In this document: positions 1-39,619 of the stretch, piece after piece
Position numbering within the stretch: the first letter of the stretch is position 1
How the letters are laid out: every line of letters starts with the position of its first letter
Assembly: GCA_036417435.1 (NCBI GenBank)
Contig: CM070903.1
Coordinates: forward strand, 61,046,001 to 61,110,000
DNA: 64,000 nucleotides
Reading direction: 5' to 3'
Source: Inia geoffrensis
Lineage: Eukaryota > Chordata > Mammalia > Artiodactyla > Iniidae
The notes under the pieces: model-generated
What the model was told of the DNA's origin: nothing
The model's input: only the letters and a program-made list of their open reading frames with translations
The model's database searches: none
Made by a program: the position numbers and the translations under genes

Positions 1-104
1 CCATGTGGTTGATTTTGGGGTTTTTTAACATCTTTATTGGAGTATAATTGCTTTACAATATTGTGTTAGTTTCTGCTGTATAACAAAGTGAATCGCCATA
101 TGGT
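1..104 (-). repeat. L1 3'-end fragment (minus), at window edge
   Basis: Bases from about 22 read as the complement of a short L1 3' UTR tail: a T-run, then 'tctttattggagtataattg', the same text seen again at 53.32 kb and in related form at 63.66 kb. The flanks (ccatgtggtt at 1 and ccatatggtt at about 96) look like an imperfect target duplication, so this is probably a complete, very short 5'-truncated insertion in intron 1 of ATP6V1A. Confidence 0.75.
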
Positions 105-2089
105 TTTGATCTTTAATTGTTTTTACTCTTGCTTGTTTCTTTAATCACTCTTTAATTCTTCCCTGTTATCCCTGTACACTGTCCCCCTTCTGAAGGCACT
201 AAGTGTATCAAACCAGAATTCCACTGTTAATGACTTTATTGTTACACGCCTCTCCCGAATTCTTTGATACCTTGGTTAATGGATTACAGATTGTATTCCA
301 AGGAGTGTAGGGTTCTGTAGCCATCCTTCAATGACTCCAGAAAGACTGAAAAACACCACTGTACCCTGCCTGAATTAATACCTAAGCCTCAGGGTTTGAT
401 TTTCCTCTCTTTCTGTATTCTTTCTATCTGGACTCAACTCAGCCTTGAAACTTACTTTCCAGTTCTTACCTGTTCCCCTAACTCATCCCCATTGCTTTAC
501 ACTTTTCCCACATCTGAATCAATTTCTCCTTTGCTCCCAATGTGTTGTCATTTTGAACGCTTAAGTAATTTTGTTTTATGGTACAGTTGTTTAAAACCAG
601 TGAAATCTTTTATTCCCTAAGTTTAACACAGTACCTTTTCCTTGGTAGGAGCTCAGTAAACATTTAATAAATTGAGTCCATTTGTTACCAGTTAAGTTGT
701 ATGGACCCCTGCTCGGGCCCTAGCCCACTGAGGCCCTCTGCCTCCACAGAGAAGGTTTTTTTCCATTTGGGTTCCAGCAGCCAAAAAATGAAACCAAAGC
801 AGAAATTGAAGCAACAGAAGCTTTATTCAATGGCCAGAGAATGGATAAGTGGGAACTTAGTTCACAAATCAAGCTCTCACCTTAATGGCAAGACGGATTT
901 GCTTTTAAGGAATAAAGACAATGGGGGGAAGGAGTGAGACTAATGATGGGGATGCATATGCATTAGTTTTCTGGTAAAGAGGCAGGCTTTCCTGGAAATG
1001 GGATGCCACCACTTTTCTGTCCTTTTTTGGTCAGTGACTTCCAGTCACGGCAGCCAGTAGGTGTGTCATTTAGTACACTAATGCAGTAAAATCAGTGTAG
1101 AAAGAGACTCGGGGTCTCTTGGAGTTAAGATTCATCGCCATCTTGGTTTCAGCTGGTTCTATCCGGTTTTTGTTTTTCTCTTCCTATAGCTTTCTTTCTT
1201 TGTGTCCAGACCCTGTGATTAAAGATATATGTTAGTTCCTATTCCAAGGAGGGGTTGGTGGGTTTTGAGCAAGGGTCTGGTGACAACTCTGGTAACATAT
1301 TGACACTCACCCCATAACTATCTCTGGAGCTTTTCAACTTCTCTTCATGCCTGCATCCCTTCCCCTACTTAACGTTAGATTGGTTAAACATCATTCTTCC
1401 GTCAATCTTCCCTCAATCTTAAACAGTTCTCCCTCAATCTTCAGTTATTTCCTATTGTTTGTAGGATAAAGTCCACTAGGCATTCATTTCAAGACCCACA
1501 AATTAGTCTCTCTAATCCTTATTTCTCACTGTTGCCATAACATAAACCTTTTATTCCAGTCAGGCTGTTAAGTGTTTCTGAAATTTTTATTTCCCTTCTT
1601 TTGTTCTCATTATTTCCCCACCTGCAATGCCTTTTGCTCTCCTTCTTTTCCTATGCTAATTCTACCTGACCTTCAAGATGTTTTCCCCAAACATTCTAAT
1701 CTTTGAACTTTTAGTTAATAAGTGTGTATTATTTGATACTTTATTACATATTGATCTGTGACCTTTACTTTATGGTTGTTTGGAGACATTATTTCGCTTT
1801 TTAAATGTACATATATTTTATCTTCTTTATTAAATTGTCAGTAATAAGTTAGACCAGCAGTTACATAGAAACTTTCTACTTTGGGATCTGTAACCAGTTT
1901 TCTGTTTGGACTTGAATAGTTCATTGGGTTTTTCAGATTGCACATCTCTAAAGTAAAGAAGTTGAACCAAATTTCTTACACTATTCTGTGCTCTGCTAAA
2001 AAAAAAAAAAAAAAGGGAAAAATGATCCCAGACATATTTTAAAGGTAGATTTTACATTTAAACATTTTTTTAATGTAAGATGATAAAAA
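105..2089. other. ATP6V1A intron 1, no gene seen
   Basis: AT-rich intronic sequence. I see no exon, CpG island or clear repeat family, apart from an A-run near 1999-2014. Short open frames here have no recognisable motif and I treat them as chance. The non-coding first exon and promoter of ATP6V1A must lie to the left of the window. Confidence 0.6.
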
Positions 2090-2400
2090 AAAATAAAGCA
2101 GGGAAGGAGGGGAGGTATTTTAAATAGATGGGCAGATAGGCAGAGAAGCCTCTCAGAGAAGGGGACATTTGAGCAAAGACCTGAAGGAGGTATATAGAAG
2201 CTGACATCTGGCAGAAGAGTACTCCAGACGGGGAACAACATGTACAAAGACCCTGAGGCAGAATGTGTATGTGCTTTGAGTAATGGCAAAGTGTTCATGC
2301 AGCCAGATTAAGGGGAAGAGTAGTTAGAGAGGAGGTCAGAGAAATAATGGGAGGGCAAGATGTTGTCACGCTAGATAAGAGGTTGGAAAGAATTCACAGT
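2090..2400 (-). repeat. Old L2-like LINE fragment (minus)
   Basis: The text around 2145-2190 (cctctcagagaaggggac, then gagcaaagacctgaagg) is the complement of the familiar L2-type 3' motif 'ggtctctgctcaaatgtcacctcctcagagaggc'-like segment. It is heavily diverged, with no TSD visible. It lies just upstream of the first coding exon. Confidence 0.5.
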
Positions 2401-2639
2401 CTGTTACATTCCACGGGGTATTTTCTATTGAATGTCTTGCATACGGATATATAATTCTGAGTTTTCATAACTGTAGACTATCCAAGAATGAGGTACTTTT
2501 AACCAAATCTTAATAATTTTATATTTTACTTTGAAGAAGTGGTAATAACTCAAGAATACACCGAAGTTCACTACCTATATTGGTTCTTTTGCTTTAAAGT
2601 TTGTAATTATAACTTAATTCTTTTTTTTTTTTACCATAG

Positions 2640-30917
<28,278 letters not shown>

Positions 30918-32168
30918 AACTGTGATTTCTTTCCTCCTTTTCCTCAGCAAGCTCTCATATGTGTATATTTTCCTAAATTTCTCATCTCAAATCCTTTGCT
31001 TCTTTATTGTGCAGCTTTGAGACTAGTGCCTATGTGTGTTATCATTTGTTTCCCTGTTTATTTGGTAGGTCTTATATAAAACAAACATTCCTTTGTTCCA
31101 GTGTTTGAAGGGCCTCCCTGATCCTTTCTCCAAAGTGGTGAATGTAGTAAATAGGAAATACAATGGCTACACTACTGTAAACGTGTATGTAGGGTGACGT
31201 CTCTCCTTGTCCTAGGTTTGCCCTTTCCTCATTGCCATTAAATTGTAAACAGGACTACTGCGTGTACTCTCTTTGCAATGGATTTGGAATGGAAGGCCAG
31301 ACTTCTATACATTTTGTCAGGTTCATTGTGAAATGACTCAGTATCTGTGTGGTAAAGTTATTTGCAGCTTAGCATTTTGCTAAGTAACCTGCTTTGTAGG
31401 AAATAATTACTTTTTTAAAACGTGAATAATTAATGTTTCTATTATGTGTTGCTTCCCCCAGTATAAATCAAGAACATTTGTGGGAAACTGTTGAGAACTG
31501 TACTGTTTTTAAAGCAGACATTTGTGGGACTCAGCACAATAGATGAATCAGTGCCCTCTAAAAAAGTGAAAAAGGAGCCAGGTGATCAAACTTAGATTAA
31601 CATCATCTTGTTAAAGCCTATTTTACTTGACTAGGAAACATTCGGTATCAAGGACTATTATACTACATTACTAGGAAATTCTTCTAAAAATTACATTTAA
31701 AACAATCACCGAGAACTTGATCCACATCACACCTTTTTTTTCCTCAAACATCGTAGAAGCCTAAGCTTCTAAGAATCATGTGGCAATGTGATGGGCAGTA
31801 AAATGCCACAGAGAAGGTATTTAGTAGTGGTTAAAAGCTGTTTGCACCTTTAAGGACCAGCTGGGCTTTAGTGATTCTTGGGGCCAGAGTGGCATTATGT
31901 TTTTACAAGATACTGACATGTGTCACGTGTTTGTTTGCTAATTGACTTTTTGAACAGCCAGCTTCCTGGTTGTAAAAAATATTATTCTTTCACGTGGTTT
32001 TTGATTCACTGGCTCAAAAGATTTCTCAGAATACCTGTAGCTGTAGCAGCATAATAGTTTCCATTCTGTTTCATAGGGATGAAGGTAATTCTTACATCTG
32101 CTGATAACAGAATCTGGGTCATGTGAAAAAAAGATCATTTCTTCCTATCTTTTAAGTATATGTTTTAA

Positions 32169-32174
32169 AATAAA
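32169..32174 (+). terminator. ATP6V1A: Possible proximal poly(A) signal
   Basis: AATAAA in 'ttttaaaataaaagtttc', followed by a TG-rich stretch (tttctgtgtttgtatg). It could give a shorter mRNA with a 3' UTR of about 1.3 kb. Confidence 0.45.
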
Positions 32175-33000
32175 AGTTTCTGTGTTTGTATGATAAGTCA
32201 CATTAGGTAATGTATTTCTTTTGGTCTGTTAAGGAAAGATGCAGTTAGAGAATTCAGCTATATTTGTTTAAATCCTTGCAGATTACATGTTCTTACAGTG
32301 GCCTGCTGTTCAGGATAATTATTCTGCCATGTATCTTTTTTTAACCTTTCAGAATATTGGAAGATAAAAATTGTGCAGTGATTTGTTGAGACGTGGATGT
32401 AATGGTGCTGCTGAATCAGTTTGCTTTCCAATGTGGCCTCCTACCCAGAGGCCCTAAGACCAGTGGAAATTAAAAGAATTTCAAAAACTTTCAATTCCTA
32501 CCTTAAACCTACCAGCAAACTAGGATTGTGTTAGTAATGAATGATATGACGAAGAAAGTTTGACCAAGTTTCTTTTGTGTTTTTCTGAATTTGCAATGTA
32601 CATTCTTACTCCTTTTTAAGAATGTTGATGTATGGGTGTGAACATGCTAGAGAAACTCTGCTCAGAGCCTCATCGTAAGTGTTCCTTCACCCATATGTTG
32701 TAGAATTTCACATTGGTCACTGATCATGTTTCTTTAGTAAGAATGTGTTAGAGTTAACAGCAGTCTTTTAAAAAGATGATGCAGTTCTATATTTATTGTG
32801 CTGTGCCTGATCCTAAGTGGAGCCAGTTAACAAGTTTCGTATGTATTTTTCCAGTGTTAAATCTCACACATTGTACCCTTTGGAAACTTCCTTCCATCCT
32901 GACAAACGAATAGAAGAGGTCATATATATTGCCTCCTCATCCTTGAAGTTTCACTATCTTTATGTTAAAAGTTGTGTATAATTGTTAAAATCTATGAAAG

Positions 33001-33006
33001 AATAAA
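33001..33006 (+). terminator. ATP6V1A: Main poly(A) signal of ATP6V1A
   Basis: AATAAA in 'gaaagaataaaaagtgg', with a T/GT-rich downstream element (ccttttttttgtgggtgtgg) at about 33031-33050. Cleavage is expected near 33018-33025. Confidence 0.8.
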
Positions 33007-33025
33007 AAGTGGATTTAAATTAGCA

Positions 33026-34425
33026 TTTTTCCTTTTTTTTGTGGGTGTGGCAAGATCTGCTAAGAAAACGTGCCACCTTATTGTATTTTGGCTTGTTTTC
33101 AGTATGAACTTTAAAGTTTTTTATTTCCCTCTTTACAGATTGTTACTTAAGATCATGAAATTGAATTGGCGCCCTCACTATAGACTGCAAAAAGTCCTAA
33201 AATCATGTACCACTGTGATTTGGAAATATAGTACATGGAATCCCATAGCATTCTGAATATTACTTTAAATTGAAAAAAATGAATGGTTTCTAAAAGTAGA
33301 CTTATAAATGAAAGGAAATCAGTGTACTCATCTCTACTTTTGGCAAATGAACTAAAGCTTTGTAATTCGTAATTCTGCAAGCCAAATTATTTAAGATCCA
33401 ATGTAGCAACATGGATTTTATTTCCTTAATTTAAGTGTATTTTTAACGATTTCTAAAGGAGTAAGAAGCAGTGTGAAATGAAAAACTCTACCAACTTTAT
33501 GTTGAGAAATACTTAAAAATTCATGGGAAAGCTTATTCATTATACAGTGGGTGGTTTTTAGTCTTTTTTGGTAATAATACAATATTATCAGGTTATTAGT
33601 TTTAATGTATTGCCACAATATAAGAGTATGAAGAAGGGAACCAGTTTTCCCAGGTGAGGTATGATAAAATGCCTCTGAAGTTGTTCTAAGGGCTCCCTTT
33701 TAGTTTGAGTTCCCCCAGAAGTTGACACTGAGACATGTATTTGCGTGCAGGCAGTTTATTTGGGATGTGATCCTAGGAAAGCAACAGTAGGGGAATAGAG
33801 AATTAAGACAGAATTGAAGGAAGCCAATACATGTTCTTATCAAGCAAGTCAACATTTTGGAGCACCATCCTGCTGGGGAGTTATGGGAACAACTGAAAAA
33901 TATGCACCTCGTTATATTCCACCCGGGGTGCAAAGGAACTAGCGTCCTTTCAGCATCATTGATTGACAGGCACGTGCTATCAGTCATCCACTGAAGGCTG
34001 TTCCCACAAAGACAGGGAGAGTCAGTGCCCAGCACATGAGTATAAGTAGATCGGGCTTTGGTGGCCACAGGAAACCCTCTGCAAAGAGATTTAGGTGCCG
34101 GCAGTTGGGAGGTCAGCTGGTGGGCACTGAAATGGTACTCATGGCTGAAGAGATTTGGATAGGGAACTCATTGCATCTGTTTCAGGCCTCTTAAGACACA
34201 GGAAAAAAAGATTGTTCAATCAATAACTGAAAAGCCATTGTTCTGCAATATAAAGAAGCACCCTGTAAAAGGGTCGGGACACTCTTTGAAAAGAGTTTTT
34301 AAAAGAGCATCTCTTCAAAGAGAAAAGATGTCTTTTAAAGAGCAGATAGTACACACACCAATTATAATTATAAATAGGCAGATGTGGGGTTTAATGCTCC
34401 TGAAAATAAAGCAGGTTCTTGGATT
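33026..34425. other. Start of intergenic region
   Basis: No gene is seen. From 33700 to 34190 the text ('gcaggcagtttatttgggat', 'tgtgatcctaggaaagcaac') reads like an old interspersed repeat I cannot name. Confidence 0.4.
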
Positions 34426-34560
34426 AGTGGGGATTTTGATCATATATTCCAACCCCCTCATAATACAGAAGAGAAATGGAAGTTTAACTGATTTGCCCAG
34501 TGTCACACAGCCACTTAATATCAGAATTCAGACCTCCTGATTTCTAGTGACTCTTTGTAC
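34426..34560 (+). repeat. MIR fragment (plus)
   Basis: Core text 'gaaatggaagtttaactgat', 'ttgcccagtgtcacacagcc' and 'cagaattcagacctcctgat' matches the MIR consensus order. Confidence 0.85.
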
Positions 34561-34830
34561 TCAGTCGTACTGTATATCTTTTCCTTATTATGTACTTTTC
34601 ATTAGAACCAAGAAGTTGGGTTTATAAATGTGAGACAGATAAAGTAATCAGAAGAAAAGTAGGGAGAAATGACTGGCTAGCCAAGGTGCTTGTGGACATT
34701 GTCATGACTCAAGTCATTTTAAGAAGGAAAATGTGTTTGAGAAACTGTTGGGTTTGAGCCAGAGTTTAGGAAGGTGAGTCTAGAAATAGCCATTTTTACC
34801 AAAATTATATAACAGAAGTCTTTAAAGTGG
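34561..34830. other. Intergenic, no feature
   Basis: Nothing is recognised here. Confidence 0.4.
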
Positions 34831-35705
34831 GGAGGAGTAAAAACATAAACAATTATAAATACCTTATTAAGGATTTATATCCAGAATATATGAAGAACTC
34901 CAAGTCAAAAAAAAAAAAAAAAAAAAAAGATAAATGATGACACAAATAAATGGATGAAAGACCTGAACAGGCACCTCACAAAACTGTTGAATAATGATGG
35001 TCAGCTTCTAGTCAGCAGGGAAATGTGAATTAAAATTACCACGAGATACAATTTTATATACACTAGAATGAATAAAATGGAAAGGACAGAGAATACCAAG
35101 TGTTGATACAGATGTGGAGCAACCAGAACTCATACATTTTTGGTGGGAGCATAAATTTCTACAGCCACTTTGGAGAACTACTTTGGGTGGCATCTACAAA
35201 GTTGAGTTAGTAATACCTAATACACAATAGAAATGCATACATACATGTTCACAACCAGAAGATATGACCCAAAACGTTTATAGCAGCACTATTTGTAATA
35301 GCCCCAAGCTGGAAAGTACCTAAATGGTAGTATGGAAGAATGGATAAGTGGGTTGTGGTATATTCACACAGTGAAATACTATATAGACGTGAGAGTTAAT
35401 GCAACAACATGAATGAACCTCACTAATAATGTTTAAAGAAGCCAAACAAAAGAAAGTATAATGTATGATTCCATTTATATAGAATTCAAAAGCGTAAAAC
35501 TAATATATGGTGTTTGAAGTCAGGATAGCAGTTACACGTGGGGAAGGGAGTGTCATCAAGAGGGTGGAATATGGGGGCCTTCTAGGGTGTTGGTAATGTT
35601 TTGATTCTTGTGGATACTGCCATACATGGGTGTGTTCATTTTGTAAAAATTCACACACATGATTCAAGCACTTTCCTGTATGTATATCATACTTAAATAA
35701 TGTTT
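34831..35705 (+). repeat. Old L1 3' fragment (plus)
   Basis: The order of L1 ORF2 end and 3' UTR is kept: 'aggatttatatccagaatat', a long A-run at 34908-34928, 'gacctgaacaggcacctcac', 'gatgtggagcaaccagaact', 'atagcagcactatttgtaat', 'atggataagtgggttgtgg'. Many indels mark an old copy. Confidence 0.8.
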
Positions 35706-35785
35706 ACCAAAAACATTACACTTAAGGGATTTCTATTTTAAGTAGTTTCACATTTTTGCCTCTGTACATTAAAATGTACTTCATG

Positions 35786-35998
35786 GGCTTCCCTGGTGGC
35801 ACAGTGGTTGAGAGTCCGCCTGCCAATGCAGGGGATGCGGGTTCATGCCCCGGTCTGGGAGGATCCCACATGCCGCGGAGCGGCTGGGCCGGTGAGCCAT
35901 GGCCGCTGAGCCTGTGCGTCCAGAGCCTGTGCTCCGCAGCCGGAGAAGCCACAACAGTGAGAGGCCCGCGTACCGCAAAAAAATAAAAATAAAAAAAT
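35786..35998 (+). repeat. CHR-2-type SINE (plus)
   Basis: Full body. The TSD aaaatgtacttcatg occurs at 35771-35785 and 35999-36013, followed by a third copy, aaaatgtacttcat, at 36014-36027. Confidence 0.96.
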
Positions 35999-36027
35999 AA
36001 AATGTACTTCATGAAAATGTACTTCAT

Positions 36028-37162
36028 ATCCAAGATTTCAAGGATTTGCTTAGGGAGGAGGCCAAACCAGTAAAAAAAAATTTTGAGCCATTTCTAAAGA
36101 AAAATATTAAGTACAGAAAAGTGCAGGCAAGAAGATATGGCCAGATCATGAAGGCAGTCTTCAAACCTGAAATTTTAACAACCACTACGAGTGAAAGGCC
36201 GGACTCTTTTAGTGCTTGTTAAAATGTCAGTGCTTACTGAGTACTTCTGAAAGGACCAATGTTGGCCTGATTCTATATAGAAATTCATCATCAAATGCAA
36301 AACTCTTCAGGAATTGACTAACTCAAAAATAATAAAACATATTTCTTCACATTTGAATCATGTGACTTACCTAGTCAAATAGTTAAAATTAAAAATTAAA
36401 TAGAATGAACTGACAGGAGCCATTTCAAATATATTTCTTTCTTGTAGCAGCACCTCTTGGTATTACTTAGATTAAACTACCGCCAGGTAAGCAGTAGTTC
36501 TGTGATAAACATAATTAAATGAATCTCTGGTATTTATAGATTTGCTCAAGTAAGAAATAACACAATGCACCTCTGCAGCTGCTTTGTGTCTTTGAGGTGT
36601 CTTTTTGGGCTTCCCAAAGGGAATTTTGCATGTGCCACACTGCCTGTATTTTAACCCAAATTCAGTGACTAGCTTATCTGAACCCTCCATTCATTAGATT
36701 CTAACTTAGTTAACAATTCTTTGCCCATAAAGAAAGGGCCTGTGTCATAGCAAGAGTCACCTATACGTTGTCCTCAAAATGTATGTTCCTGAGAAAATTA
36801 AATTAATCCCTAGAAACTTTGTAAACAGAAACAGGCTATTGAGTCTGTATATTGAGCAGAAGGGGAAACATGCACCTTGATTTTACAGCAAATTGTGTTG
36901 AAGTATAAGCAATATCCATTTAAATGTTATGAAGTGAAGATTTTTAAATTATACATCATTAAAATAACTTACTTCATAAACGTAACAGAAGCCAAGAGGA
37001 TGGGCTCGCTCTTTTGGAAAACAATTCCTGAAGTACAGCTACATAATATGTTAAACTAAATGTAAGTGTAATTTCTTTCTAAGCTTTGAAACAGAAGCAG
37101 TTCTCATTACTGTGCCCATCATCCCCTGAGAAATTTGTTCCAACAATTATCTCATACTTAAA
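36028..37162. other. Intergenic, no feature
   Basis: AT-rich, with no recognised gene or repeat. Confidence 0.45.
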
Positions 37163-37175
37163 ATATCATCAGTTG

Positions 37176-37533
37176 GGACATCCCTGGTGGCACAGTGGTT
37201 AAGAATCCGCCTGCCAATGCAAGGGACATGGGTTCGAGCCCTGGTCCGGGAAGATCACACATGCCGTGGAGCAACTAAGCCTGCGCGCCACAACTACTGA
37301 GCCTGTGTTCTAGAGTCCGCGAGCTATAACTACTGAGCCCACGTGCCACAACTACTGAAGCACACGCACCTAGAGCCTGTGCTCTGCAATAAGAGAAGCC
37401 ACTGCAACGAGAAGCCCGCACACCACAACGAAGAGTAGCCCCCACCCGCTGCAACTAGAGAAAGCCCGCGCACAGCAACAAAGACCCAATGCAGCCAAAA
37501 ATAAATAAATAAATAAAATGTAAAAAAATACAT
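37176..37533 (+). repeat. CHR-1-type SINE (plus)
   Basis: Full long form with several cacaactactgag units and an (aaat)n tail. The perfect 13-bp TSD atatcatcagttg occurs at 37163-37175 and 37534-37546. Confidence 0.95.
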
Positions 37534-37599
37534 ATATCATCAGTTGCTCCTGTTCCAGTAGTCTCTTTCCCCTTTATCTAGTAGCAGGGATAAAATATC

Positions 37600-37740
37600 A
37601 TGGTCAGTAAGGGCATAAGTTCTTAAATTAGACGGTCCAATTTCAAATCCCAAGTCTGTTACTTACTAGCTGTATGACCTTGGGCAGTCAAGTTAGCCTC
37701 TGTTTTCCCATCTGTAAAATAGAGATGATAAAAATATCCA
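37600..37740 (+). repeat. MIR fragment (plus)
   Basis: The core 'ttacttactagctgtatgac', 'cttgggcagtcaagttagcc' and 'gttttcccatctgtaaaata' is the classical MIR text. Confidence 0.92.
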
Positions 37741-37992
37741 CCTGTTTTAGTTAGGGTTAGGTTCAGCTTGAGTGACAGAAATCCAAAACAAAGTGGTTAA
37801 AATAAGGTTAAAGTTTATTTCTTTCACATAAGTGTAAGCATTCCAGTACTTTACTCAGTACTTCAGGTACTCAGATTTGTTCTTCAACCTCAATATATAT
37901 CTTTCATCCAACACAGCTCCAGCTCCTGCCATTTAGGCCTACATAACATATCCCAACCATCAGAAATAAGAAGAATATGTCCTTCCCCTTTT

Positions 37993-38195
37993 TTTTTTTT
38001 TGGCAGCACGCGAGCCTCTCACCGTTGTGGCCTCTCCCGTTGCGGGGCACAGGCTCCGGACGCGCTGGCCCAGCGGCCATGGCTCACGGGCCCAGCTGGT
38101 CCGCGGCATGTGGGATCTTCCCGGACCAGGGCACAAACCCGTGTTCCCTGCATCGGCAGGCGGACTCTCAACCGCTGTGCCACCAGGGAAGCCCC
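37993..38195 (-). repeat. CHR-2-type SINE (minus)
   Basis: Full body after a T-run. The flanks tgtccttcccctttt at 37978 and tgtccttgcctttt at 38196 form a TSD with slight divergence. Confidence 0.93.
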
Positions 38196-38418
38196 TGTCC
38201 TTGCCTTTTAGAACATTTCTATTAACATAAAATTGGCCAGTTATTAGTTACAAGGCCACACCTATCTGCAAAGAAATTGGGAGATATATAGTCTTTATTC
38301 CAGGTAGCCGTGAGCCAAGACAAAGATCAGGGTTTCTCAGTGACGGTAGCATCATCCTTAAGGGAGTTCTGGAAATTTGTGAAGGTCTTTAAAATTTGTC
38401 ACAATGAATGTTATGTGT

Positions 38419-38458
38419 TTGAGTGTGTGTGTGTGTGTGTTTCTGTGTGTGTGTGTTA
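38419..38458. repeat. (GT)n microsatellite
   Basis: Two GT runs split by 'ttctg'. Confidence 0.9.
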
Positions 38459-39325
38459 AAACCGATGGTGGATTTAGATGTTGTCAGCCAATCCATCTAC
38501 CTTAACATCCTCATATTTCACCCAGTGGTGAAATAGCAGCCATTGATGATCATTGTCTTGATTAGGGCTGCCCAATAGAACTTTAAGTTGATGGAAGTGT
38601 TCTACAACTGTGCTGTTAATATGGTAGCCACTAGAGTCAATAGAGCCCTTGAACTGTGTTAGTGTGACTAAGGAACTGAATTTTAATTTTAATTGATTTA
38701 AATTTAGCAAATTGTGGATGTGCTTACTGCACTGGACAGTACAAGTCTAGATCCATTATTTCATACTTGTGATATCCAATTTCATCATTTCTTCTATATT
38801 TATTAGCTTGGAATTTTCTATATAAAAAGGACTTGCAGGATGGTTTTAAACTAAATTCACATTGAAATTTGTTTGGACCACCTAGGTAGTGTGAATATGG
38901 TCGGCCAAGCAGCGTAATGTTTGGTCTATAATAACAAAATTTCAAGTATGCATTCCCCAACTCACCTTCTAATCTCTTACAGGTGAGAGCATGGGATGGG
39001 CTTTCTTCAAGTGCATGCCCAACTTTATGAGCAGGTGGTTTCCCATTAGACTCTCCACATTGGGACTTTATCTTCTGTTACTCTCTTCACCAGACCTTGT
39101 AAACGAAAACTTAGTGTTTGGCCAGATTCAAAGCAAAAGCGGCTTCATTACTTCACTCGTGTTTCTGGGTTCCTTAGATACTGGCCTAATAATTCTACTA
39201 TCTTGTCAGCTCTCTGATAATTTACAGAAGATTTTCAAAAAAATATTTTATAAAGCATTTGTAGTCACTCTTAGTGGGAAGGTTGGTCCAAGTAAGTGGC
39301 CCACCCTATTACCAGAACTACAATT
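38459..39325. other. Intergenic, no feature
   Basis: A 119-codon open frame at 38991-39350 has no recognisable motif or splice context, so I do not call it a gene. Text near 38560-38740 ('aatagaactttaagttgatgg', 'aattttaattgatttaaattt') resembles an old MER-type repeat. Confidence 0.4.
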
Positions 39326-39476
39326 AGAACTCTACCATGTGTTCTTTTAACCTCACAACAATTCTAAGAAGGGGTTACTATTCTTCTTTTTTCCAGATAA
39401 AGAAGCAGATGAGGCACATAGAAGAAACTTACACACAAGCATACAGCTAGTGAATATTAGAGCCAGAATTTAAATT
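39326..39476 (+). repeat. MIR fragment (plus)
   Basis: 'ttaacctcacaacaattcta', then 'agataaagaagcagatgagg' and 'acagctagtgaatattagag' follow MIR order. Confidence 0.75.
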
Positions 39477-39488
39477 CACTTCTATTTT

Positions 39489-39607
39489 TGGGAATCCCTT
39501 GGCAGTCCAGTGGTTAGGACTTGGTGCTCTCATTGCCAAAGGCCTAGGTTGAATACCTGGTCGGGGATCCCACAAGCTGCAAGGTGCAACAACAACAACA
39601 AAAAATC
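39489..39607 (+). repeat. Short tRNA-derived SINE (plus)
   Basis: About 119 bp with head 'ggaatcccttggcagtccag', body 'gtggttaggacttggtgctc' and (caa)n tail. The TSD cacttctatttt occurs at 39477-39488 and 39608-39619. It is shorter than and different from the CHR-1/CHR-2 bodies nearby. It resembles the short tRNA-only cetartiodactyl SINE type. Confidence 0.85.
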
Positions 39608-39619
39608 CACTTCTATTTT

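Larger units (their letters stand above)
30918..33022 (+). other. ATP6V1A: ATP6V1A 3' UTR
   Basis: About 2.1 kb with no young SINE or L1 inside, in contrast to the introns and the flank. That fits a retained transcribed UTR. It ends just past the AATAAA at 33001. The length is close to that of the long mammalian ATP6V1A transcript as I recall it. Confidence 0.8.

Noticed and set aside
38991..39350. A 119-codon open frame in the intergenic region
   Set aside because: Hydrophobic in places but with no signal, family motif, promoter or splice support.
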